DNA of 64,000 nucleotides, from NCBI RefSeq assembly GCF_027497495.1, contig NZ_CP114205.1, positions 2,604,001 through 2,668,000 on the forward strand, read 5' to 3'. The stretch is from Streptomyces tubercidicus (GTDB lineage: Bacteria; Actinomycetota; Actinomycetes; Streptomycetales; Streptomycetaceae). Shown piece after piece: positions 8,578 through 16,085 of this stretch. Both the position numbers and the translations under genes were made by a program. Under the pieces are notes generated by a model. It ran no database searches and had not been told where the DNA came from. It worked only from the letters and a program-made list of their open reading frames with translations. The stretch's first letter is position 1; the number at the start of each line of letters is the position of its first letter.

Positions 8578-10467
8578 CTATGAGAGCTCGTCGTCCGAAC
8601 CCCCGTGCACGACCTCCAGCAGTTTGTCGCGGGTCTCGGGGTCCGTCGAGTAGATCACCGTCCCCGCCATGCCGCGCGTCAGCAGGACCTTGTAGGTGTT
8701 GCGGATCAGTCTGCCGAAGTCTTCGCCGGAGGCACCCTCCATCGCGCGATCGCGACTGGCCGACTTGAGGGCCTGCCACTTCTGTCCGCGCCATACGAGA
8801 TCAGGCCCCATGATCACGCCGTTCCAGTCGTACTCGAACCCCTGAGCCGTGTATATGCAGCCGATCTGGCCGAACCCCGCCGGGTCCGTTGCCCAGAGGT
8901 CCGAGGGCGGAAGGCCGGCGACCCCGTTGGGATCCTTGATGTTCCAATGACCGCGCCACGAGCCGATGCAGACATCCTCCACGAGCGTGCCATCGCTGTT
9001 GGGGTTGCTCCACGGCCAGCAGAATCCCGCGGTGATCCGGGCCGTCTGTCCCTGGTCCCGCTTGTCCCTCAAGAGCGCCTCGAGTTGCTCGGGGCTTTCC
9101 GCAACCTGCACATGGAAGTTGGGGTCCCTGGTCCAGCGCAGTGGGCCGCCGGGCTCAAGGCCGAGCAAACGCAGCACCCACGTCTCATATGTACGACTGC
9201 CACCGCAACGGAACTGCACGTCCAAGTCGACATGACGCACCACCGCACCGCGGTCGGCAGCGGCCTTCTCGATGACCTCGACGGTCCCCATCTCGCCCGG
9301 ACGCACCACCTGATGCTGGTCGAGAAGGAAGACGGGGACCTGTGCCGCGTCGATCAGTTCCACTACCTGCTGTTTGCCGGCCCATTTACTGCCCGCCGGC
9401 GCGCCGTTCGAGTTCTCTCGCATGCGATGAGCCTCGTCGAGGATGAGGACCTCGAGATCGTTGGGCCGAGCCCGGATGAAGTCGTTGAAATACGCGAAGA
9501 GCTTGCCGCTACCGGCCCGTCCACGAGCGACCTCCTTCCAGAGCGTCGTCGTGAACGACTTGGACCCCGTCGCATGGACAACTCGGTAGCCGTTCCGTGA
9601 CAGCTCACCCATGAGGGACAGCGCGATCACGCTCTTTCCCGACCCGGGGCCGCCGGTTATCAGGACGATCTCCTTGGGCCCGCCGGCCTCGTGCCGAACC
9701 CGGTCCAGGGTCCTCATCACCAGCGAAAAGGCTGTCTGCTGCTCACTGATGAGCTTGAAATTGCGGCGGTGGAGAATTTCGTCCGCAGCGACTTCCATCA
9801 ACTTCCGGCCGGGAGCGCGTCGGCTCTGAAGCAGCGTGTCACCGGACGCGCCTGCAGGGTCCTCCTTGATCCTTTCACGCAGGAACCGGACGAATTCATC
9901 CTGGTTTGTCCTGGTGAAGAGGCGACCGTCCGCTATAGACACCGAGAGCAGACTCTCCACAGCAGCAGATTCGGCGTTATGCAGGAAGGCCGCGCCGCTG
10001 ACGCGCTCCGGATACCCGTCGAGTGCGTGCGTGAAGTCCCTCAGATACTCACAGTAGCGGTCCACTTGAGCCACCGGGTGCAACAGCGCACGGCGTGGAC
10101 GCACTCCGGGCACGTCACAGAGGTCGACCGAATCTCGAATGACCTGCCCGGAGCTCCACTGCTTGAGCTCAACGACCACGTAGGCAGGCTCTCCGGTGCG
10201 GGGATGGACTCCTGCCAGAACCACGTCCGCCCGCAGGCTGCACAACGGCAACTGGTACTCGACCAGCATCTCCAAGTGCGCAAGCCCCGCGCTGTGGAGA
10301 AGGCATGCCAGAGCATGCAGGCTCTCGTGCCAGGACGCCACCTCACCCGAGGACGGCCGCTGCCTGTAAGTGAAGAAATACTCGTTCTTGAGATTGTCCA
10401 CATATTGGCGCCGATCGGGCATCCCGTCGTCGACGATCGAACGGGCAGACGTGCGCAGCAATATCAC
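8578..10467 (-). CDS. PD-(D/E)XK-like nuclease + DUF2075 helicase, copy 2
   Basis: A 629-residue paralogue of the convergent neighbour with the same order of parts. The nuclease motif is Asp81 with Glu100/Lys102 (VVVELKQW). Walker A is GGPGSGKS (272-279), Walker B ILDEAHRM, then DQHQVVRPGE, QFRCGGSRTY and YTAQGFEYDW, all intact. The GTG at 10467 follows a GGGGA site by 6 nt. Similarity to copy 1 is clear across the whole length but with many substitutions, so this is an old duplication or separate acquisitions rather than a recent tandem copy. It is downstream of copy 3 on the same strand with a 151-nt gap. Both helicase and nuclease look active by motif. Confidence 0.82.
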   Translation of the reverse strand: MILLRTSARSIVDDGMPDRRQYVDNLKNEYFFTYRQRPSSGEVASWHESLHALACLLHSAGLAHLEMLVEYQLPLCSLRADVVLAGVHPRTGEPAYVVVELKQWSSGQVIRDSVDLCDVPGVRPRRALLHPVAQVDRYCEYLRDFTHALDGYPERVSGAAFLHNAESAAVESLLSVSIADGRLFTRTNQDEFVRFLRERIKEDPAGASGDTLLQSRRAPGRKLMEVAADEILHRRNFKLISEQQTAFSLVMRTLDRVRHEAGGPKEIVLITGGPGSGKSVIALSLMGELSRNGYRVVHATGSKSFTTTLWKEVARGRAGSGKLFAYFNDFIRARPNDLEVLILDEAHRMRENSNGAPAGSKWAGKQQVVELIDAAQVPVFLLDQHQVVRPGEMGTVEVIEKAAADRGAVVRHVDLDVQFRCGGSRTYETWVLRLLGLEPGGPLRWTRDPNFHVQVAESPEQLEALLRDKRDQGQTARITAGFCWPWSNPNSDGTLVEDVCIGSWRGHWNIKDPNGVAGLPPSDLWATDPAGFGQIGCIYTAQGFEYDWNGVIMGPDLVWRGQKWQALKSASRDRAMEGASGEDFGRLIRNTYKVLLTRGMAGTVIYSTDPETRDKLLEVVHGGSDDELS

Positions 10468-10618
10468 GAAGGTCCCCTACAACACACGATTCTTCTCGTG
10501 CGGGTAGGGGCATTTCCTGGGGCGGAAGTCCGTCGGGCCGCATCACATCGAGGGCAACTCTAACCAGGCCGTGGTGACCCATGCGAACTAATGGCCGCCC
10601 TCCCGTCGGGGCCGCGGG

Positions 10619-11809
10619 TCAGCCAAATGCCTCGTCGAGCTGGATTCTCTCCAACCGCACCTGAAGTGCCCGTGCGGTGTTCCGGACCAGGCCATCCGTG
10701 CCGACTGTGTTTCCGCCAGAGGCATCGCCTTCCGGGAGCATGATGATGACAGGGACCCGCGCGGCCCTGATCAACTCGGCGACCACCGCGCTGGTGCCCT
10801 CCTTTCCCTCGAGAGGAAGGGGGTGCCCCACAGCCCCCGCCAGCGACGCCTCGTCACAGAACAACACGTCACACAACGGAGATTGCGGGACGCGACCTCC
10901 GGACCACATCCGGCTTGTATAACCGGCGCGGCCGAGCAGATCGGCCGAGGCGGTCGCCAGGTGGCGACCCTGCGCCGCGCTGACTCCCGCAAGCAGCAGA
11001 ACGCGTTTGTGTTCCGCCGCGTACGCCGCCCGCACCACGTCCAGCACATACCGTTGGGCGGCTGCCGGATCCGATACGAGCCGGAATCCGTCGTGCCAGC
11101 TCAGCTGCCCGGCCGCGTCGATTCCATCGAGCCGGACCGACAGCTCACCTTTCTCCAGACGCTCCGGTTTCTCCAGATGCTCCGCCGTTGCGCTCTCCGG
11201 GGCCGCAGCCAGCCGCTCGCGCAGGAACCTCATCAACGCGCCACGTGAGTCGCGGGTGAAGATGTGCGACAAGCGCGTGCGCGGATATACCAGCAGGTCC
11301 GCTACATCGCTTTCGGCAGCGTTGTGCAAGTACGTCAGGCCGGCCAGGCGCTCCTCGTGTCCCACGAGCTCTGCATGCGACTCGAGCAACTTCCGGCAAA
11401 AAGCGGCAGTTTGCTCCGCCGGGTGCTTTTTGGGCTTTCCCGGCAAATTCTCCACGCTGAAGCGGCCGTCGCTGTTCGGTGCCGCCTGAACCCGCTTCCA
11501 CTGTTTCAGCTCGGCGACGACGTAGGAGGGCTCACGGGTCCTTGGGTGCACACCGGCGAGGAGCACGTCAGCAGGCCCCTGCACTCCCGGCAGGCGGTAC
11601 TCGATCAGCATGTCCACCCCACCCAGGCCGGCGTCCAGGAGGTCCCTGGCCACCGCGGGGAGGCTGTACTTCCAAGCCCTCTTCTCCCCTGCGCTCGACT
11701 GTCCGCCTTCGTCCAGCCGCTCCTCGGCGGATTCGAGCGTGGCGACGAGTTCGTGTCGCAGATGCAAGGCATGCAACTCGTCAGCCGACAACCGCATCAG
11801 GAACACCAT
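10619..11809 (-). CDS. nuclease-like protein with degenerate, truncated DUF2075 NTPase, copy 3
   Basis: 396 residues, aligned with copies 1 and 2. The nuclease motif keeps exact spacing (Asp81, Glu100, Lys102 in VVAELKQW). Where the paralogues have the Walker A loop, this protein has AGVSAAQGRH (274-283), with no GKS/T. A Walker-B-like LFCDEAS remains. The protein stops right where the others continue into QFRCGG, so all later helicase motifs are missing. The frame is uninterrupted and codon bias is normal, so it looks like a maintained protein rather than a decaying pseudogene: a catalytic-dead sensor or regulator partner, or a bare nuclease. The ATG at 11809 aligns with the paralogue starts. 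Confidence 0.75.
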   Translation of the reverse strand: MVFLMRLSADELHALHLRHELVATLESAEERLDEGGQSSAGEKRAWKYSLPAVARDLLDAGLGGVDMLIEYRLPGVQGPADVLLAGVHPRTREPSYVVAELKQWKRVQAAPNSDGRFSVENLPGKPKKHPAEQTAAFCRKLLESHAELVGHEERLAGLTYLHNAAESDVADLLVYPRTRLSHIFTRDSRGALMRFLRERLAAAPESATAEHLEKPERLEKGELSVRLDGIDAAGQLSWHDGFRLVSDPAAAQRYVLDVVRAAYAAEHKRVLLLAGVSAAQGRHLATASADLLGRAGYTSRMWSGGRVPQSPLCDVLFCDEASLAGAVGHPLPLEGKEGTSAVVAELIRAARVPVIIMLPEGDASGGNTVGTDGLVRNTARALQVRLERIQLDEAFG

Positions 11810-11901
11810 TCCCCCTCACCACGGACAAGTGTGCGTATCGGTGTCGCTGAGGACCGGGCCCCGGCCACCACACCATCACGGACAGTGAACCGAAAAAGCC
11901 G

Positions 11902-11935
11902 ACCGGGCACCAGGCATCTAAGCCCGGTGCCCGGT
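11902..11935. terminator. hairpin between P450 and accessory block
   Basis: A 10-bp perfect inverted repeat (ACCGGGCACC at 11902-11911 with its complement at 11926-11935) and a 14-nt loop. It lies 20 nt beyond the P450 stop, as a minus-strand terminator would. There is no T-run, as is common for Streptomyces hairpins. It marks the boundary of the accessory block. Confidence 0.55.
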
Positions 11936-11954
11936 TGGTGGGGCCGGTGTGGGG

Positions 11955-13241
11955 TCAGGGGTTGAGGTGGACGGGGAGGGATTCGATTCCGTAGACGATG
12001 GAGAGTTTGCGGAATTCGAGGTCCTCGGGTTTGGCGGCGAGGCGCATGTGGGGGAAGCGGCGTACCAGGGCGGGGTAGGCGGCGCGGAGTTCCATACGGG
12101 CCAGTTCCGCGCCTACGCAGCGGTGAATTCCGTAGCCGAAGGCGAGATGGGAGGGGACGTTGCGGGTGGGGTCGAACTGTTCCATTTCCGGGCCCAGTTT
12201 GCCGTCCCGGTCCGCACCGCTCAGTGAGCACAGCACCACATCTCCGGAGGCGATCTGAACGCCGCCGATTTCCAGGTCCTCGCGGGCGAAGCGCGGGAAG
12301 GCCACCTGTACGACGGTCAAGTAACGGAGGAGTTCCTCGACATAGCGGTCGACGACGTCATCGCCGTCATGGAGGGCCGCGAAGTGCTTCGGGTCCTGGA
12401 GGAGGACCAGGGCGCCGAGCGCGAGCATGCTGGCGGTGGTCTCGAAGCCGCCGGTGAGGACGCCGTCGGCGAGGCCGGCCAGCTCTTCGTCGGTGACCGA
12501 GTCGCCGTGTTCCTTGACGATCATGCCGAGCAGGCCGTCGCCCGGGTTCTCGCGCTGTTTCTTGACGATGTCCCGGAAATAGGAAAGGGATTCAGATATG
12601 GCGCCGAAAGAGGCGTTCGCTCCGCTGAAAAGGTCGAAACGGGCGGCGCTGAGGCGTTCGAAGTCGGCGCGGTCTTCGTAGGGGACGCCGAGGAGCTCGC
12701 AAATAACGAGGGAGGGGATGGGGAGGGCGAAAGAGTGGACGATATCGACTGGGTCGCCGTTCTTTCCCGCCTTTTCCATTGCGTCGAGGCGTTCCTCGAC
12801 GATCTCATGGATGCGGGGGGTGAGCCGCCCGAGCCGCCGCATGGTGAATTCGGGGGTCAGGAGCCGGCGGAGACGGGTGTGAACGGGCGGGTCGGCGAAT
12901 CCGAGTCCGCCGGGGTTCTGTTCGGCGCCGGCGCCGGCCTTGCCGACGAGGTTGGTGAAGTCCGAGCTGAAGGCATTGGCCTTTCCCAGCACCGCCTTGA
13001 CCTCGTCGTAGCCGGTGACCAGCCAGACGTTGGCGGCTATCGGCACGGGGAGCTTGCTGACGGGCTCCCGCTCCCGGACGGCCGCCAAATCGCCCACAGG
13101 GTTGAGGCCGTCGCGCCGCAATGGCATCAGGACGGACTCGGGCAAGAAAGACATTCGAGACAGGTCGAAGCCTTTCTTCTGTGTTCTCGCCAGATACATA
13201 CGGCCGGCCCAGGCGATGATCCGGGAACGGAGAGTCGTCAT
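11955..13241 (-). CDS. cytochrome P450
   Basis: A soluble bacterial class I P450 of 428 residues, a haem-thiolate monooxygenase needing ferredoxin and reductase partners that are not encoded nearby. The haem loop FGYGIHRCVGAE places the proximal Cys at residue 375. The K-helix ExxR is EELLRY, and the I-helix is LTGGFETT, with the oxygen-activation Thr present and the first position Gly rather than Ala. The ATG at 13241 follows a 35-codon frame by only 4 nt. Substrate is unknown. The upstream short frames raise the possibility of a peptide substrate. It does not belong to the conservon 10 kb away. Confidence 0.92.
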   Translation of the reverse strand: MTTLRSRIIAWAGRMYLARTQKKGFDLSRMSFLPESVLMPLRRDGLNPVGDLAAVREREPVSKLPVPIAANVWLVTGYDEVKAVLGKANAFSSDFTNLVGKAGAGAEQNPGGLGFADPPVHTRLRRLLTPEFTMRRLGRLTPRIHEIVEERLDAMEKAGKNGDPVDIVHSFALPIPSLVICELLGVPYEDRADFERLSAARFDLFSGANASFGAISESLSYFRDIVKKQRENPGDGLLGMIVKEHGDSVTDEELAGLADGVLTGGFETTASMLALGALVLLQDPKHFAALHDGDDVVDRYVEELLRYLTVVQVAFPRFAREDLEIGGVQIASGDVVLCSLSGADRDGKLGPEMEQFDPTRNVPSHLAFGYGIHRCVGAELARMELRAAYPALVRRFPHMRLAAKPEDLEFRKLSIVYGIESLPVHLNP

Positions 13242-13245
13242 GACG

Positions 13246-13353
13246 CTAATACTGCCTTTCGTCGAGGGAGACGGTCACCCGCGCTCCGCGGCCCACGACG
13301 GCCGGGAGCGCACGGAACCCCCACTCGGCGTGCACGGGTGTGACGTACGCCAT
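13246..13353 (-). CDS. 35-codon small ORF abutting the P450 gene
   Basis: An ATG frame of 35 residues (MAYVTPVHAEWGF..., ending SLDERQY) ends 4 nt before the P450 ATG. Third-position GC is about 85%, matching real genes here, and a GAGGGG stretch precedes the ATG. The peptide holds Tyr3, His8, Trp11 and a C-terminal Tyr, residues commonly crosslinked by peptide-modifying P450s. No family recognised. It could be a RiPP precursor, a translational-coupling leader, or chance in GC-rich DNA. The frame also stays open upstream to another Met at 13389. Confidence 0.4.
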   Translation of the reverse strand: MAYVTPVHAEWGFRALPAVVGRGARVTVSLDERQY

Positions 13354-13372
13354 AGCCCCTCGCTTGCGGTGG

Positions 13373-13486
13373 TCATGGCAAAGGTCCATGCCATCGACCG
13401 GAGTCTTCGGTCGTCCGCGTCGGCGTGACGAGCTCGGCTTCGGCCTTCTTCTTCCATTCGGTCTGGACGAGTTTACAAAGTGCCAT
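13373..13486 (-). CDS. 37-codon small ORF upstream of the P450 (tentative)
   Basis: An ATG frame of 37 residues beginning MALCKLVQTEWKKK and ending in GRWHGPLP, with its stop 20 nt before the next small ORF. Codon bias is good in the first 28 codons and poor in the last nine. No clear ribosome-binding site was seen before the ATG, so a leaderless start or no translation is equally possible. Lys-rich head, Trp/His near the end. No recognised family. Listed because of its position in line with the 35-codon ORF and P450. Confidence 0.25.
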   Translation of the reverse strand: MALCKLVQTEWKKKAEAELVTPTRTTEDSGRWHGPLP

Positions 13487-13944
13487 TGACGGCGTTCGCG
13501 GAACAACCCGGGATGGCCCTGGGGGAACCCTGGTTCGCCCCTGAGTCGTCCCTGAGTTGCCCCTGATTCACCCCCGCCGCTTCCCGGGCTCACCCCGGAG
13601 CCCCCTTGGGTCTGCGATCTCCGCGGGGCGGTGCTCGCCGGCGGCGTCGATGGCGAACGGCGGACTCCATGCGGACCGTTGAGCCCGTTCGTAACGGAGA
13701 GTGATGAGTTGCGGACTGTCCGCGCCCTCCTTAGCGTGAGAGGAGAGCGAGGGAGGCGGCAGGGCGCGGCGCGAGAGGCGGCGCGCGGTAGCGGGAAGCC
13801 GCACTCGCAGCCGGGGAAGGGTGCGACAGGCACCGCACCGGCGGGGCTTCGGCCCCGGCCCGTCCATCCAGTGGCGCCCGGTAACTCCGCTCGATTCACT
13901 CCACAGGGACTCCCCTGGGACTCTCCCTTCGCAGGAGGAAGCGC
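13487..13944 (+). other. gene-free stretch upstream of the SH3-like gene
   Basis: About 460 bp with no supported gene; the long frames on both strands are GC-driven. It must hold the promoters for the divergent P450-side transcript and the SH3-like gene. An AGGAGG ribosome site lies at its right end. No strong hairpin or repeat was seen. Confidence 0.5.
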
Positions 13945-14301
13945 ATGTTTCCGAAGTCGAAGTCCGGCAGGTTCGGCACGTTCGCCCTTTGCTTTCTCAC
14001 CGGTGCGCTCGCAGGGGTCCTCGCAGCCGGCCCGGTCCAGGCGGCCCACGAGGGGGACGACCTCGCCGAGTACGAGGGCCGAGTCGTCGCCAAGGAGGGC
14101 CTGATCCTGCGTACCGGGCCGAGCACCGCCTTTCGCGCGATCGGTCTGAAGGAGTACGGGTCCGTGGTCGGGATCGCCTGCCAGATCAACGGGCAGCGCG
14201 TCGAGGGCAACCCGGTCTGGTACAAGCTCAGCGATGCCTCGTACGTCTGGTCCTCGACGCGGCACATCGTGAACGACGGGGCGGAGCCGCGGTGGTGCTG
14301 A
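13945..14301 (+). CDS. small secreted SH3-like domain protein
   Basis: 118 residues. A Sec signal peptide (Lys-rich start, hydrophobic core FALCFLTGALAGVLAAG, cleavage near PVQAA-HEG at about residue 34) is followed by a bacterial SH3-like domain: GLILRTGPSTAFRAIG, then GIACQINGQ and VWYKLSDASYVW. Such domains bind peptidoglycan cross-bridges or act as small extracellular modules. Two Cys (in GIACQI and at the C-terminus, WC) could form a disulfide outside the cell. A strong AGGAGG site lies 6 nt before the ATG. Convergent or overlapping genes are absent; the SEDS gene follows by 113 nt. Confidence 0.8.
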   Translation: MFPKSKSGRFGTFALCFLTGALAGVLAAGPVQAAHEGDDLAEYEGRVVAKEGLILRTGPSTAFRAIGLKEYGSVVGIACQINGQRVEGNPVWYKLSDASYVWSSTRHIVNDGAEPRWC

Positions 14302-14414
14302 GGCGCACCGGCGTGCGCTGCGGGGCGCTCCGCCGGGGCAGCGGGGGCGGTACGCCCCGAACGTCGCACCCGACATAACGGAAATAACGGCCGCCGCTTG
14401 CTACGTTGCCAGGC

Positions 14415-16085
14415 ATGACGGCAATGGCGAGGGCGGCGGCCGCGCGCCCGGCGGACAGTCCTCCCCCGTTGCCGCTGCTGCCCAAGCGGCGGGGCATCGA
14501 ACTGGCCCTCCTCGTGGGCGCGGTCCTGATCAGCGTCTGCGGATATCTCGTCGTGGGGCTGGCCCGGGGGCATGCGCTGCCGGGCGGCGCGGTCCGGTAC
14601 GGCGCCGGGCTCGCCGGGCTCGCGCTGCTCGCGCATCTCGCCGTCCGCTTCCGCGCCCCGTATGCCGATCCGCTGCTGCTGCCCACCGCCGTACTGCTCA
14701 ACGGGATCGGGCTGGTGCTGATCTTCCGGCTCGATCTGGACACCCCGGCCGACCATGCCGCGCCCACCCAGCTGATGTGGTCGACGGTCGGCGTCGGGCT
14801 CTTCATCACGGTGGTGGTGCTGTTGCGCGACCACCGCATGCTCCAGCGCTACGCCTATCTCTGCGCGGCGCTCGCGCTGTTGCTCATGGCCGCGCCGATT
14901 CTGTTCCCCGCCATCAACGGGGCGAAGATCTGGATCCGTATCGCCGGATTTTCCATTCAGCCGGGCGAGTTCGCCAAGGTTTTGATCACCGTCTTCTTCG
15001 CGGCCTACCTTGCCGCCAACCGCAGCGCGCTGGCCCACACGGGTCGCCGGATGGGGCGGCTGCGGCTCCCCACCGGGCGGGTGCTCGGACCGATCGTCGC
15101 GATCTGGCTGATCAGCGTCGCGGTGCTGGTTCTGGAGCGTGATCTGGGGACCTCGCTGCTGTTTTTCGGGATCTTTGTCGTGCTGTTGTACGTGGCCACC
15201 GGGCGGACGGGATGGATCGCGGTCGGGCTGATCCTGGCCGGCGTCGGGGCGGCCGCCGTCGGCACGCTGGAGCCGCATGTGCACAGCCGGGTCGAGGACT
15301 GGCAGCATCCGTTCGCCGGTATCGCGGCGGGCAAGGGGCCCGGTCAGCTCGCCCAGTCGCTGTTCGCGTTCGCGGCCGGCGGGATGCTCGGCACCGGCCT
15401 CGGCCAGGGCCACTCGTATCTGATCGGCTTCGCCATGAAGTCCGACTTCATCCTGGCGACCTTCGGCGAGGAACTCGGACTGGCCGGGCTGACCGCGCTG
15501 TTTCTGCTGTACGCGCTGCTGGTGGCGCGCGGCTACCGGGCCGCGCTCGGACTGCGGGATCCGTTCGGCAGCCTGCTGGCCGTGGGGCTGGCGGCGCTGC
15601 CCGCCCTTCAGGTCTTCGTCATCGCGGGCGGGGTGACGGGGCTGATTCCGCTGACGGGGATGGCGATGCCGTTTCTGGCGCAGGGCGGGTCGTCCGTCGT
15701 CACGAACTGGATCATCATCGCGCTGCTGCTGCGGATCAGCGATCGGGCGCGGACGCCAGGACGGGTGGCGGGGAGCGCTCCGGGGAGCGGTAGCGGGCGC
15801 GCCACGGGGAGCCCTGCGGGAAATGCTTCCGGGAACGGTCTGGGGCACGGTTCAGGAAGTCGCAGCGGGGCAGGGGCGGGCCTCTCGTCGGGCGGGCCCC
15901 CGGGGAGCTCGGCCGGGACTCATGTGGCGCAGGAGGCGGGAAGTGACGCGAGGTTCGCGGCGGGGAGCTGGGTGGTGGGGTTTCTGAAGCCGACGCGGTC
16001 CCAGGGGCAGGGCCGGGACCGGTCGCAAGGCGAGGCCCCGCCCCCCGCCTCCGATGACGCCCCGTCCCCGGAGGCCGGCCGTTGA
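14415..16085 (+). CDS. FtsW/RodA/SpoVE (SEDS) family peptidoglycan polymerase
   Basis: An integral membrane glycosyltransferase that polymerises lipid II in partnership with the class B PBP encoded next. About ten hydrophobic segments span residues 25-445. Family motifs include INGAKIWIRI, FSIQPGEFAKVLI, the loop WQHPFAG, FAAGGMLGTGLGQG and FGEELGLAG. A Gly/Ser-rich, low-complexity cytoplasmic tail of ~110 residues follows and is not conserved in the family. The frame opens with TTG 14406; ATG 14415 is preferred. Its TGA overlaps the TTG of the PBP gene, indicating translational coupling. The pair is separate from the classical mre and dcw loci. Confidence 0.92.
   Translation: MTAMARAAAARPADSPPPLPLLPKRRGIELALLVGAVLISVCGYLVVGLARGHALPGGAVRYGAGLAGLALLAHLAVRFRAPYADPLLLPTAVLLNGIGLVLIFRLDLDTPADHAAPTQLMWSTVGVGLFITVVVLLRDHRMLQRYAYLCAALALLLMAAPILFPAINGAKIWIRIAGFSIQPGEFAKVLITVFFAAYLAANRSALAHTGRRMGRLRLPTGRVLGPIVAIWLISVAVLVLERDLGTSLLFFGIFVVLLYVATGRTGWIAVGLILAGVGAAAVGTLEPHVHSRVEDWQHPFAGIAAGKGPGQLAQSLFAFAAGGMLGTGLGQGHSYLIGFAMKSDFILATFGEELGLAGLTALFLLYALLVARGYRAALGLRDPFGSLLAVGLAALPALQVFVIAGGVTGLIPLTGMAMPFLAQGGSSVVTNWIIIALLLRISDRARTPGRVAGSAPGSGSGRATGSPAGNASGNGLGHGSGSRSGAGAGLSSGGPPGSSAGTHVAQEAGSDARFAAGSWVVGFLKPTRSQGQGRDRSQGEAPPPASDDAPSPEAGR

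Noticed and set aside
4998..11950. Complete integrative element with att sites
   Set aside because: No second copy of the tRNA 3' sequence and no integrase was found; only an accessory block can be claimed.
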